Shown here piece after piece: positions 11,790-25,760 of a stretch of DNA of 64,000 nt (its first letter is position 1; the number at the start of each line of letters is the position of its first letter). The stretch is from Pocillopora verrucosa (taxonomy: Eukaryota; Cnidaria; Anthozoa; Scleractinia; Pocilloporidae): the NCBI RefSeq assembly GCF_036669915.1, contig NC_089315.1, forward strand, positions 22,497,499 through 22,561,498, given 5' to 3'. The position numbers were made by a program, and so were the translations under genes. The notes beneath the pieces were generated by a model. The model saw nothing but the letters and a program-made list of their open reading frames with translations. It did not search any database and had not been told where the DNA came from.

Positions 11790-14700
11790 ATGGCGGAAAA
11801 GATGGCGGCAGATTTGAGTCCAACTGACAACGATACTTTGGAAGCGCTGTTACAGGTTAGTTCTTTGAGAACAGATACGTTTTGATTCTATATTCACATT
11901 CTTAACTTAGCAGTAGTTTCAGATCTTGCAGAAAATTGTGTTAATTCTCGTGTCTGCACAAAGACAAGAGAAGAAACTAAATAAACTTACATGGCAACGT
12001 GCTTAGCAACAAACATGGGTTACAGTGCTATCATATCTCATACATTGAATATAAGGAACTCTTGAGAGTCAATTTTTACACGTTTGAAATAAGACCAAAC
12101 ATTATCATCAATTTCAAACGCAAATCAAATTGATTTTTCCCAATCCTGCTTGCAGTAGACAAAGCTATTGAGTTTGAACATAGTTAATGTCCTAACAGAC
12201 TTAAGCCTACCAGTAAAGCATAATACAAGGCCGTTAGTTAAGTGTCTGTTAATATGACAGACATTCACTTGAACAATGACGGCAGAATCATCCATGTTAA
12301 GCTTGTAATACGTCTGTAAATCCAGTTTGCATAATTGGTGCCTCAATATCTACTCATACACTTCTGTGGGAGATGTGATACAGCTAAAACCATGCCCAAC
12401 GCCATTCAATAGCTATAATTTCAGCTGATGCTGTCATGGAAAACTAGGGGAAAACGATTGCCAGTTTGCTGTAGAAATTAATGTATATTTAGTTGTTGAA
12501 ATACCTTCAGTGAAAGCTCTGCCTACAAGATGGACCCTGCACCTACATGCATGTTACCATAGCTTTGGCCAGTTTCTGTAATATGATGCCACCAGGCCTG
12601 GTTATTTAAAGAGTGGATAACTGGATAAAGGGATATCATATTTTCCTTAGTGCCCACACTTTAATAAGCACCCTCCTCCAAATAATGCCCATCCCCAAGG
12701 CCATAATGTCAAACAAATGCCCCCTCTCCCCTCACTCTCTTAAATAGCAGTGATACAAGAAAAGCCTGTTTCTATTGCCACTTAATTTATAACTTTTTAA
12801 GCTTCAGTTAAAGTGTGATCAGTAAAGGAGAATAACAAGGATCCCCCTCGATTAAGCACCCCCTTCAATAAGCACCCCCCCTCCCTTGAATTTTGAATAA
12901 GTATCCAGGCACATATGTGTGGAAATATAGTAAATCACTATCACTATAATTGCTTTTTATGCTGTGTAATAAATGTTATATACTTATGAAAGGACATTAT
13001 AACTGTCTGTTGTATAATTATATTAATGTGCTAGAAAGAAAAGCTGCATTTTATTGTGTAATTGTTTCCATAAGTGGTTCTGTTTAAATTAATAAAGGGG
13101 GTAAGTTCTAAATAAACTGTGGTGCTGCATCAGTAGGAAAGCATAACAGGGTAATTTATTGTTACCAACTGAGTTGAAAATGTAAATTGACCAGTCTGCA
13201 AAAAGTTTAAAGGCTGGTGTTTCAAGTGTTAGCCCTTTAGTAGAGCAATTGAAATTTTTCTGTTTAAATTACACTGCCTTCTTATTACATATACTTATTG
13301 CAGGGCCTTCAAAGAGATATTAACTGCCTTAGTGACGATAATAGAGGAACAAGAAAGAGAGCCCTGGAAAAGATAACAAAAGAAGTGTTTTCAAAAGCCA
13401 AGTTTTCAGCTGCAGTACTTCAAGTTACTTTTGAAGAAATACTTAAACCCATTTTGAAGCTGTTCTCAGATCCAACTGAAAAGTGTCGGGAGCTTTCTGT
13501 CCAGATGGTTTCTGAGTAAGTCGTAGAAGTGTTCTATGAAGATGAAAATAAATTTGAGTTTAAAAATTTTAAACTCAAATTTGATTTAGTGAACATGGAA
13601 TACCCTTTCATTATTCTTAAATTCCAACAGCTGCAAGTACATTTCTGATTATTTCTTTTGACTATATAAAACTACAGAACAGAGTAAAGTGCTTTTTGAT
13701 TAAGTTGATTGTTTAATCCCCTCTTAAATGAATCCCTCACACTGTGCTCCTCCCACTTTAAATTTAGGACTATCATGCTATTGTTTCTACACCAACTCAT
13801 CATATGATATAGGTGGACAAATATTTGTGTCTTCTACTAATAGGAAACTTCATATTACAGAGACAATGAAACCCTTACTCTTCCAATTTATTAACTTCAA
13901 ATATACCTGCTCCTCTCTGTCAACCCTCTCATCCACTAAAATGGGGGAAGGGAGGATGGGGGTTAAAAGGTCAAGCAGTATTTTAGTTTGATGCAAGTCT
14001 TTTTCTCTGTGTAGATTTGCAAAGCAAGTTACAGACTTATGGTCATTTCTACCATACATCATCCCAACTGTGGTGCAAAGACTTGGCCAACCAGAGATAG
14101 CGGAATCTTGCGAGGAACTGAGGTTGTATTTAGTTGAACTACTGCGTTCTGTGACAGAGATCTGTGGTGAAAAAATTGGTGTATATATCGATGACATGGT
14201 AAAGATTCTTCAGAGAACTCTGGTTGATCCATTTCATGATGTGAGGAAGGTTAGTTTTGTCTGAAGTTTATTTATAAATGCCCTTGGAATGTAGCCCAAA
14301 GATACTTTTGGTTACATAATAGATTTTCCTTCCTGTTTGACTTGTGAATGGAGGAGGGTATCTTGAAATTAGATCAAGAGTAGCTTTGGGCATTTCTTAA
14401 AAAAACAATGATGCTGCTTCTTGAAAAGTGAAAATAAGCATTGATCCACAAGACTAAAATATACAATAATACAAATATACACAAAACCTGACAAATTACT
14501 CCACATAAATTACATAACGACAATGATGTAAACATCAACCACAAGTACACAATACAGCCAATGAAATTCACAACCACTTCCAAGTAATTAACACGCAATT
14601 GCAATACACAAGAATGAGTATAACAATAAGTTTCATGATAACAGATGCTAAGGGGAGGTCTGCAGTGGTGTAATTGACTTGACTCCTGGTAAAGTTACTC

Positions 14701-17700
14701 TTTTGTGTTTGTGAGTCAGCCATATTGCTCTCACACTTTTGTTCAGAAGCACGGTTATTAAATGCATATTCATTTAGTGAACTGCCTGGGAGACCTGAAA
14801 AAATTCTCAGGGTTACATGTACAGACATATCTTTCTATAATGGACTATCAACCTATTTCCTCTCAGACCAACAGTTTTTTGATGTTACAGAAACTAGAAT
14901 GAACTCTGGCAAAATGAAAAATATGGCTTAAGTTCAGACTCTGTTCATGTAATTTTGCATGTTGCTAATTGTTTTGGTCATTAACTTGTAGAAAGCTATC
15001 TTAATACTCAAATGGTTCAATGAAATCTGTGAAATAATTAAACACCAGGTTTTGCCTTCTTGTTCATAGGAAAGTTGCCGTTGTGTCAATGTCTTGGCTG
15101 TGGCTGTTCCTGACCAGTTTTACTTTCAAGCTAACTCTTTAGTGAATCCTCTTCTTAAGTCTCTCTCTCATCAGCACTCCAAAGTTAGAGTATCTTGTAT
15201 ACAGGTGAGAAATATTATTTTACAGTTTCTGCAAAAAATTGTACAGCATTGTTGTAGGTTTTTTTCCTTCCCATACTGTAAACTTATTTAGCTTAGTTGG
15301 TACAGTAACTGTAACATCCAACTTATTACTTAAGGTGTGCTGGTTTTACTAGGCATCATTTTTCAGGACTTTCCTTCCAACATTCTTTGAATGATATCTT
15401 AGTTAAACTGTAAGAATTGATTTGTAGATCATCATTTGCTGATCAGGTGTTTTTTAATTGATAATGATGGTCTTATTACATACATTTATTTATCATTATC
15501 ATATAACAGGTCATTCAACCCTGTAACTCAGAAATGATTAACATGTACCATCTTATGGTACATTATCTTGCCAACAGATTATGAGAACATAAAAGCTTCA
15601 CCTTGTCATTAATTTCTCTTGAAATAAAACATAAATTAGGGCTTATGTTTTGAGGGGTTTCACCTCAGCGTAAGACGAAACTGAAGGAAAAACATAGTCA
15701 ATGAAAACTGTCTGAAAAGCCACAAAACTCAGTGAACAATTGTTGACTGACCCCCTGTTAGCTTACTCTTGACTTGAACAACTCAGCCCTGGTTTGTGGC
15801 TCAGATCTTGGGGGTCACAGAGTTAAAAGATGTCTGAAATAAATTGGTGGCTAATAAACATTCAATTTGATATTATTTTAGACCTTAGGCATTGTAATTA
15901 AAGGTGGGGATGGTAAAAATGTGGATGATGTGGTGTCGCATCTTGCACAAAGAACATTTGACAGTGCACCAACTGTAAGAACAGCAGTGACAGGTGTTGT
16001 TGGTGATTGGCTCTTAAACCTCAGAGATAGGTCAGTCAAATGGTGTGTAGGAGTAAAAATTTTGACAGGAAAAAATGTAATACATGTAATTAATATGTGA
16101 ACCACACTGAACCCCATATTTGTGTACCCTGAACATCTTGTGCTTATATCTTTTCTCAAACTTTAGGCAAAGTCATCTGAATTTGTATCAGACTAATTTA
16201 GTAGTAATAGTACTATGATTTTACTGTGGACATCTTTAACAGCCCAGTCACATACATCCTAAGTCTTTCATTTGAACCAGTATCACTGTCACTCTCACTA
16301 TCACTGTCTTTGTCATAATCATAATTAGTCTAATTATTATTGGTGTTATAATTTTAACTTGCTATTACCATTTTTAATGGATAAATAAATTATAATTATT
16401 GTTATTATGAAATCACAAGCCAATATATCAAATCATAAGATGCTACTCTAAGAACTTTTGTTTCAGTTGAGAGTTGCATCATTGGACAAGAAAAAAATAT
16501 ATACTTTTAATAAATATGATTAAAAAGATTTTTACAACTTTATTAGTACAGAACAAGTTTAAACTTAGTTCTAATAAGATGGGTTATTATAATTCAGTTT
16601 GATAAAATATATTATATTTTCTTGTAGATATTCATATTTTCATAAACTACTGCCATTGCTGATGACAGGACTATCTGATGAGTTACCTGACATTCAGAGG
16701 CAGTCAAAACTGCTCATGAACAAGGTATCTATATATGTCGCATAATTTCTCACAATTTCTTGGTAGATAATACAACATGGTTCTACTACTAATCAGTCAT
16801 GTGAAAAAGTGTTTTTTTCCATTATTGAAATTGTTTAGTGGCAATTTAAAACCATTAAATTATGAATTCATTTCTTCACAGGTTGGTGATCAATATGCTT
16901 TAGAAAATGAGGAAGAATTAAAGGACAGAATGAATTTTGAGGAGCAATCTAGTTACAGACTTCAAACAGGTGGTTAATGGGTATTACATATATTTATTTA
17001 TTATTGAATTAATGAAAACCAAAATATAACATTTGATCTTACAGGGAGTGTTATGCTTGTGAACTTTACAAGTTGGCTTTTACAGTAGATAGAGCTCTTT
17101 ATCATCATTTTGTTTCGAAAGGTATGGATCGTCCTAGTCTAGGATGCAGAATATTAGTACAAAGAAATCTTTCCAAAATTTTACCAGCTGCATTACGTGA
17201 TATGGCAGATTGGACAACTGACACAAGAATCAAGGTTTGTGCCAGAACTGCCTTTTTCTTATTATGTCTTGAAAATCTTCTTCACATGGCTTAAAACAGA
17301 AAAAAAAGATGTTGTTGCAAGTTTGCTAGTGGATGCAGAAATTGTTTGTTAGTAGAATGTTTTATATTTGATGATCCATTACTTTCCTGAGAGTGATTTT
17401 GGGTCATCCTAACTAGAGTAATGTAGTTTTTGATCCATGGAAATACAGATACATATGTCAGTGTGCTTAGAATTGAAATTTTTTACCCACATGTTTTGAA
17501 TGATTTGGAAATTAAGCATTTATTTGATAAATTAAAAAAATCTTCGCTAAAAATTTCCAATTGATTAAGTACAAGGTGGTAAAAGAGAGCCTTATAAACA
17601 TAAATTCAGTTTTCACTGAGGCCTCAGGTATGAATTCCACTGGAGTCAGAGATTTTAATAGAAAAATGTGTAACATTTTCATGAAATTTATTAAACATAA

Positions 17701-20700
17701 CCTTGTAGGGTCTCTCAGGATGTTGGGGTATCTTCTTGGAAATGTCAGAAAAAAATATTGAAAGATCTTTAATCTCCATTATTTTTGGGGGGATATTTGT
17801 ATAGTTTTACAGTTTAAATCAATTTCCCTTAAGTTTCAAATTCAGATTAACATGCACCTGCTGCTGCTGGTATTAAAAAAAACCAAATGTGCTTAATATG
17901 GTTTAAAATACCAGTAATTTATTTTTGTCTTCTACCAGGCTTCATCTCTGGTTTATTTTTTACTATTTTATGCTGAGGATAACACAACTCAACACATGGA
18001 GATCTTGTTACAAGGCTTATATAAGGCTAGCCAAGATGAAAATGAACAAGTTGTGAAAGAGGTAACTGGAAAGAGGATGGTTGAACTTTCTCCCTTTACT
18101 ATATGCAAGATTCTATACCTGCAAATGTATTTTAATGGTTTGGTTCAGATATGAGCAAATTTGGGAAGGGGTGTGGTCCCCTATGCTTTACATTTGGGTA
18201 TGAATTGTTTGTGAGTTTCTTTGGAAAAGCAGAATAAAAAACCTTGAAAATTAAAGAAAGTGTGAGAAATTTAAAATCCCCTAGACCATGTGAAACTAAT
18301 ATGTCATTTAGTACCTGGTTTTGAGTACAATTTTGTATATATTGTATTTGACATATGAAAGAGAAGTCATAATCTATAACATGTGGTGAGGCTCCTCTCC
18401 CTGAGAAGGGAGGAGACTTGGATCTCTTTCCTGGATCTCTTTCCTGTTGCATAGAAAATGTTTCTCTGAATAAAGAACTCCAGCTTACCGTCACTTTCAA
18501 ACTGCTTTGTTGTCTTTCATGTTGGGCTTTTTTTTTACCTAAACATTTTTCTTCTCTTAATAGGTTGTGTCAAGTGCTGAGCTTGCAGGCTGTTTTGTAG
18601 ATCCTGCACTTTTTTGTAAGCTAGTGCTACCCCATTTGAAGTCCTCTGCAGGAAGTTCAACAACTGCTGGTAGCAGTTGTTTAATGATTCTAGCAGCCTT
18701 GCTAAGAGGCTGCAACCCAGAGCTTATTAAACCCCATCTTAAGGTATGGTCACTGTGGAAGTTATACTTGTCTGCTAACCACTCAGACAAATTTTTGTTT
18801 GAGTTGTGAATCCATTGACCATTAATACTGTTCATGGTCTTATCATGGATCTGTGTAGAACTGACAATAATTTTTATGGGGACTTGGCATGTAAATGTGT
18901 CAATCATCAAAGTGTGGACATTGATGTCAGAATGAAGTTTAATTTATAATTATATGAAAGGGAGTTTTCGGTTTTCTACTTGCTATTAGCAGCTTGCTAT
19001 TCTTAAAATGCTGCTTGTAAGTTGCCAAAAGTCACCTGAAAGAAAACTTTCCTAGAAGAATAAAGCTTTCAACAGCCTTCTTCTTAAAAATAATTTTTAC
19101 CTTACTCAATGAAATTGGTTTTAAACCACACTGTGTTAACACTCTTTTAAATCTTGTGCTCTTTTAAATCTGCTTTTACCTTACTAGAACCACATTGCTT
19201 TGTGTTCATGGGTATGAAAAGCTATTCAGTTCTCAAAACATTTCTGGCAGAGTATGCACCCAGACCCCCTTCTTGTGGAGCTTAATATGCCTTTGTTACT
19301 TGAATAATCACCTTGGTTTGAAGTTTAATTGTCTCGTGATTTGATGCATAGTTTACTGAGATCCCTGTTTTGATGTTCACTTACTGTTTTCTTTCATAGT
19401 GACACTGAAATGGAATCTACCTAATTCATTAATTGAATGATAAAGACAAACAATATTCAAACAAATGATAACCTTTGCGAGACTGTTGAATTAGTACACC
19501 TAATTCAGTAAATAGTATGCTAAACCTAACTGCATTGACTTTTTGTTTATTATGCCAGGATGTTTGTGGCACAATATCCCTTGCTGATGTCTGCTGTACA
19601 GAACATTTATCATCTCAGCGACATCTCTTGGCAACTGTTTCAGCAGTTGTTGATAAGGCTGGAGAAGAGAGCAGTGTTCACAGCTTTAAGTTGTTTTATG
19701 TCTTGTTACACGTCAAGGCACTACAGCGAGAGGGAAGCCTTGAACTTGAGGTACATTTCACATGCTTCATTAATATTCTAAAAACGTTGACTAAGAGTTA
19801 TTTCAGCCATCTTAACTTCATTGTGCACAAAAAGTAATTAAAGCTTGCTTCTGGCCCATGCAGCCAACAGTTCACATAGAATGAAGTAGTTTTGGTTGCT
19901 TGTCACCCCTTCTTCCACAACTGAGCATCTCAGTAATTTGCCTGACTCCAACTTTTTTACCAAGGCAGAACCAGTGCAAACACAAATTCTTGACGCCATT
20001 ATTAATAACAATGGTGGAGACACAATTGGCAATTGTCAATATATTAAAATTCAAACTTGGCTCATAGACTTGGGGGAGTAAAACAAAAGAAACCAGTGGC
20101 ATCAAGGTTGAGGGATGAATAATTAATTTATTTTGTTTTATTACCCCTAGCCTTAGAGCCATGTTAGAATTTTAATATATTGAAGATGGCCTATTAGGTT
20201 AGTTGAGAGTGGTATTGAACATTACATTCACAAGAAAACATTTTGAGCTAAAACTAAATACATTTGAAGAGAGAGAGTCAGAAATAAATTTGACTGAGGT
20301 ACTTTTAAAGTCAAGCAAAGCAAGACTTGAGGTGTCTTGGCATTTTTCTTTTCAAAGGGTTAATATCGTGTTTATTTGATTATTCTTTATTTAACCAGGT
20401 CAATTCTGTTTTAACCAAACTTGCAACAGCACAGAGTTTAGCAAGTTCAAGTAAGCTGTATGAGAATCACATCCAAGACTTCTTGAAAAAATTAAAAGTA
20501 AGTCGTGTGATGGAGAACAAGCTGTTAGTTAATTAGGTGTGTTTCAATATTTCTTGCCCAAATTTAGAGAATAATGATTACTGTAATTCTCACTTGAGGA
20601 AGTTGTTTAACATTGACATAAAGAACAATTTAACAGCACTGAATACTATAGAGGAAGCAAAGGCTGTTGATTTTTGGTTACAATATTATAGGTTATTACA

Positions 20701-23700
20701 ACTTTCAGTATCTCAATGAAAAAGGACTTTAGACAATACTCTTTTGATTTGTCCTTTGGTGTGTTTGATGGATTTTTTGATGTGATCTTCCTGAACCAAG
20801 GAAATATTTTTTATAATTATACTGCAGTCAGTATAAATGACGGCACTAAATGGCTTATTCAAGACAGTAGTGAGTTGAAGAGGGGGACCATGGACAGGGA
20901 TTTGTGATACTGCACTGTTTAAAGAAAAAATAGGAATGATTCAACACATATTTTTTTTCTTGTTTTAGGAAAATCACACCTCTTGGACCCATCATTCTCC
21001 AGAGTGCCGTCTGTTTGATGTGTTATTGATTGACTCTGGACCAACCATTGGTCTGCACCTTCAGGATGTCATGGAGATTTTTACTGAATGCTTAGACAGT
21101 CAGAAAAAAGATCCTGAATTGAGGCTGAAGTAAGAAAGCGATTCTCACAATAGTGAACACTACTGAGCTAGTAGTTGAAATAAGGCCTGAAAAAAATTCA
21201 GGTCCATACGGGCCTGAATTTTTTTTCAGACAGGCCTTATTTCATCCACAAGCTCAGTGGTGTTCATAATTGCAAGGATTGCTTCAATATTCATTTCTTT
21301 AACTGCAGTGCCCATATATGATTTCATATGTCATTACTCTGAAAATTGGAAGGTAAATCTTTAGGTTACGGTGGAGCACCCCATCAGTCATGTTGGATAA
21401 CAGATATTCACAATAACAGTATCCATTTTTGTTTCAATTTTTACCCTTCATGATTTGCAGAATGTTTTCACTGTTGTCGCGGCTCTTCATGAGTGCATCT
21501 GAATCAGTGGATTTACAGCAAGCTTTCAATCCTTACTCAGTACAAGCTGTTCAAAAACTGATCATTCCTAACTGTGTATGGCAAGCAGGAAGGTAGGTGC
21601 TGTAGTAACCAATGAATCTTTTTTGACTTTACATGTTCTCTTGTTGTTTCCAGGATACAAAGTTGGTAGTGAAAGCAGTGTCATGTCCATGCTCTCTCAC
21701 ATAGGTCAAAGTATATGTCTTTAATGCTTGGGAAGGTTCCAAACCTGCAAACATTTCAAAAGGAGCTGCATGATGCATGTCCCTTTTGTGTTGATAGGAA
21801 TTCATGCTTAATTAGTGATTTAATGACTCATGTTATGAAAGCCTGAAGCCTAATTTTTTTTTTAAGAACTGCTGCTGCTGTTCGCTCTGCAGCAATCTCT
21901 TGCCTTTGGGCTTTGCTGCAATCTAACTTGTTGTCTTTGCAAGATGCTGGACAAATAATGAAGGATCTTCTCACTCAGGTACACAAGCTATGGATTTACT
22001 ATTATATTTCATTTTAACACCTGAAAAAAAGAGATTTGTTGTCCAGTAATGGGTTAATTGTGAGTAAGTAAATCAGCTATTTTGCTAGGCTTCGATTCTC
22101 AATTTGTGGAACTCAAATTAAGAAATTCTTTGTTTATTATGCATGTACATCTGGGTGATACCAAGTATCTCCTCAGTGGACATACAACATTATGGAAACC
22201 ATTTGTTTTACTTGTTTTGTATGATAAAAATATTGAAAAGTTCAAACGGGACATATTTGTGTAATTTTTATCATTTTGTTCTTTTCTTTTTTTAACTTCT
22301 AATCTCATCTGAGTCTCTTCTTCTTTGCAGCTCACCTCTTGCCTTGATGACCACAACCAAACCACAAGACTTGTATCTTGTAAAGCCCTCCAGAGACTCC
22401 TTATGTCTTGTAATGAAAATCTTAATGGTGGGTTGCATCATCTTTGTGTTGTTTCAGTTTCAGTATTATGGAATGAACTGAAGAAAAATGATTTTTAGGC
22501 AAGCCTATGTTAAAGAAAGGTGTGATATGGTTTCACCAAAGGTGCTTTGGTTTCATTTGTGAGTGTGCTGCAGTTTCCTTTTACTCTGCATTGGTATAAC
22601 ATCTGCCTGTGACTTTTCAAAAGATAGTACAATTCATGACAAGTAATTTTAATTATAATTATCCTTTTTTCATTGTCTGAGGCATTGTTATAATGTAATT
22701 GCTTCATTCCACCCTTGTTTAGCTGATATGCTTCATCAGGTTTACCCTGAGTTACTGAAGAGAATGGATGATAGCAGTGATGAGATAAGAATTGTTGTCA
22801 CTAAAACATTTCTTGCTTACTTTAGGTTAGTGCAGTTGAGTTTATACTGAAGAAATGTAAAATGGTTTCCGTGTTTACATAGCCTGATGTAAACACGTGG
22901 GAGGTTGGGAGAACACGAGATAAGCGTAGGAAACCACGACGTGAAGCAGAGTGGTTTCGAGCTTATCGAGTGTTCTCCCAACCTCCCAAGTGTTTACATC
23001 AGGCTATGTAAACACAGAAACCATTTTACATTTCTTTTATAAAATAACTAATGAAAGAGGAATGAAAACCGTGTTTACATATGCTCATTTAAAATGGTTT
23101 TATGGCCAATCAGAGCGTGCATACTATTTGAATTATTTTATAAAACTATATTTATCATTTGTGTGAAATACAGTGCAAAATTAAATGAGGTCAAATGTAA
23201 AAGTGCATGTCTGCATGTAACAAATGGAATGTATTTTATGTATTTTCATGAACAGATCTTTAAAGTGTAGCAGTTTATAATGAGAAAAGAAATTAACAAT
23301 CTTGAGTTTCACTCAAGTTCATTTTACTGACACAACATTCTGCAGCAACTCCGTCTCCTAGACTACCCTCAACAATATATCACAAATTAAACTAAAAGCA
23401 CTTCTCAATACCATTTGTGGTATTGTAAGCCTTTACTTTATCCTCATTGTCATTCTTTCAGCCAAAACTGATAAAATTCAGCAATTTTAATGGTTTGGTA
23501 GGAAATCTGTTTCCAGTCCTGTACAAGACCACTGTCAGTAGTATTATCATTGATGCTTTACTAAATACTCCTGGACTTGGACAAACATTGTTAAACAATT
23601 TTTGACCTTGTCTTTATCATATTATTCTTTTTGTTTATCAATTTCCCTTAGAGCATTTCCATCTGACTACGATTGTGACTTATACAAGTTACACCTTCAA

Positions 23701-24411
23701 GCCATGTTCAAAGGTCTCTTAGTACATTTAGATGACCCTTCAGCTTCAATACAGGTGAGTAAATTTATGAACACCTCTAGGTGCTAGTTTTAAATTGTAG
23801 AGATTCAATAAATACTGATAAATTAAAAGCTCCTTCAGTCACCAAAATCATCATTACATCTGTCTTCTGTCAGGACACTTCACATATTCCATTACCTATT
23901 TCTAGTCATTGTGATCTCACACATTCCTTAACAGAACTCAATACTTCTCAAAATGGAGAAAAAAAGCCATCAAAGTAGAACAGGCATCATCATCTATGTT
24001 AACTTTTAAGGGCATTTCACTACATGTACAGAGAAAAAACAATGAAGATGCATCAAAGGGTACTTTATACACCGAGGTGTTGAATGCAATCAGTCATCCC
24101 TATGAAAGATCAGAGCCAGAATAACGACCTTAGATGGTGAAACTAACTGCTCCTTAAAGCAATTAACAATTTTGTCAAAAGAAATCCATGGATTGCTTTG
24201 CAGGTAATTTAGTGTTAACTGAGTTGAAAATGTAAATTAGCCACCGTAAAGGGTAAAAAAGCTGATGTTTGAGCATTAGCCCTTCATCAGAGAAATTGAT
24301 CAATTGATCACTCTGATGAAGGGCTAATGCTTGAAACGTCAGCTTTTTTACCCTTAACGATGGCTAATTTACGTTTTCAACTCAGTTGTTAACACTAAAT
24401 TACCTGCTATA

Positions 24412-24456
<45 letters not shown>

Positions 24457-25760
24457 TTTATTCATGGTAGCTTTGGTTTTGCTTTACCTCGTTCTGTGAT
24501 TGATGTAGAAAACTTGCACCATTCTCTCAACCAATCAGATGCAAATCAAACTAAAACTAATTATGACCTGGTTGCTATCATTTTCCCACACTTTAGGCAT
24601 TTTAGTTGGTTTTACAGTGACTTCTCGTTGGCTGTTAAAGTACTTCCTTTCTTCTAATTGGCCATTTTGATTACTTTGGTTTTAGTGTTTCAACATTCAA
24701 TTCAAAAGTGCTTCAGTTGAAAAAGGAGTTTTGTATACTGTACTCTTCTTATTTTGCAGGAAGCAACGCTTAATGTGCTAAAAGATGCAGCAAAGGTGCA
24801 ACCTTTGCTACTTAAAGAACAGGTGGAGGCTGTAAGGCATAAACACAGAGTGGCCAGGTAGACCTTTCATGGGTTTTCCTTATTAAGCTTGTTAAAGAGG
24901 ACCTTAATTGCTCAACTTATGATGAAATGTATGTTTCATACTTCCCTCAAACAATTTCACAATGAAGATCTCAGGGCAAAAGTAAACATAACAGATCAAA
25001 TTTACCAATTAAAAATCTAGAATGTGACCATGTAAACATTTCCAAAAATAAAAATATCACACCATACTTGTCACCTTGGAATTTTGTGACAGACATGGTT
25101 GTCTCGTATCAAGAAAAATATTTTTTTTTTCTGTGAATACGCAACATGCATGTAATTGGGGAGTGTATCACAAACTACATAAAATCATGAACAAACTCAA
25201 AGAATATATATCTTATTACAAGTTTTGGTGGGTATTATTACTGAGTATTTTTACAAGTTGTGCTGTATTTTGACAAGCCTGTAGGGCAAGTCAAAATACA
25301 AACAAAGAGTAAAAATACTAAGCAATACTGCACACCAAAACATCTAAAATGTGTTATTTGTTATCCAACTGCTTTTTCTATGCTAAGTGTTTCTAATCAT
25401 TTTTTATATGGCAAGAAAAGCAAAGTGAATAGAGAAGCATAGTGCACACTGCCAACTGGTTAATCAGGTTTTCTTACAGTATAATATAACCAACTGTACA
25501 ATATCACAGGCTACTTGTACTCTAATCATGCTTTATTTTTTCTCTACTTTGTGAAGTTGGATAACAAGGGGATGTTATGATCTAGCATGCAGAAAGACAG
25601 TTGATTCACAAAAGGGGAAACCAGAAGATGTTGTGTATAAGCCCAGTCATTCATAAACTTGTAAAGCCACTCATTTTTTTCGTCAAAAAGCTAAACAAAT
25701 GCTTTTCAACTCTTTAGGTACTGTGAGGAATTAATAAACCACTGTCAGGCTGCAGTGTGA
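11790..25760 (+). CDS. DNAAF5: Dynein axonemal assembly factor 5 (HEATR2)
   Basis: Twenty exons: 11790-11855, 13304-13515, 14015-14249, 15070-15204, 15882-16030, 16628-16724, 16882-16969, 17086-17234, 17939-18061, 18564-18743, 19559-19750, 20399-20497, 20969-21129, 21461-21592, 21867-21978, 22331-22427, 22723-22825, 23652-23754, 24760-24857, 25718-25760 (TGA). They stay in frame and give 857 aa, essentially the vertebrate length. The protein is HEAT-repeat alpha-solenoid throughout. Diagnostic blocks include [39 protein letters not shown] and the C-terminal [19 protein letters not shown]5 acts in the cytoplasm in pre-assembly of axonemal dynein arms. Exon 8 is best started at 17086 (TTTTACAG), because an upstream AG at 17044 breaks the frame. 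Introns hold several fold-backs but coding sequence is undamaged. Confidence 0.95.
12640..12905. repeat. TAAGCACCC-type degenerate repeat in DNAAF5 intron 1
   Basis: Recurring CTTTAATAAGCACCCTCC, TTAAGCACCCCC and AATAAGCACCCCCC motifs within about 230 bp suggest a short interspersed or tandem repeat. No coding content. Confidence 0.4.
13085..13255. repeat. Family D MITE, partial copy
   Basis: The AACTGTGGTGCTGCATC, GGTAATTTATTGTT and AACTGAGTTGAAAATGTAAA blocks match, in opposite order and strand, the right end of the copy at 24199-24480. It sits just upstream of DNAAF5 exon 2. Confidence 0.65.
13550..13583. repeat. Short AT palindrome
   Basis: AAATTTGAGTTT and AAACTCAAATTT flank a 9-bp A/T centre, 34 bp after the donor of DNAAF5 exon 2. 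Probably incidental, but a strong cruciform candidate. Confidence 0.6.
21135..21345. repeat. SINE-tail-derived fold-back
   Basis: Head-to-head copies of AATAAGGCCTGAAAAAAATT and its reverse complement surround a short GGTCCATACGGG loop. TTCAATATTCATTTCTTTAA and GATTTCATAT blocks follow. The same blocks flank the tRNA-like SINE at 39257-39492. It lies between DNAAF5 exons 13 and 14. Confidence 0.65.
22853..23034. mobile_element. Fold-back element in DNAAF5 intron 17
   Basis: The outer arms AAATGTAAAATGGTTTC and GAAACCATTTTACATTT enclose GTGTTTACATAGCCTGATGT and its complement, then GGGAGGTTGGGAGAACAC and GTGTTCTCCCAACCTCCC. Layout and the GAG-TGTTCTCC motif resemble the fold-back at 26734-26853. 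Confidence 0.85.
24199..24480. mobile_element. Family D fold-back MITE, full copy
   Basis: Symmetrical: GTGTTAACTGAGTTGAAAAT, GCCACCGTAAAGGG, AAAAAGCTGATGTTT and GGGCTAATGC on the right half mirror the left half around GATCAATTGATC. The flank carries CAGCACCACAGTTTC, shared with 13085-13255. Lies in DNAAF5 intron 18. Confidence 0.8.
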
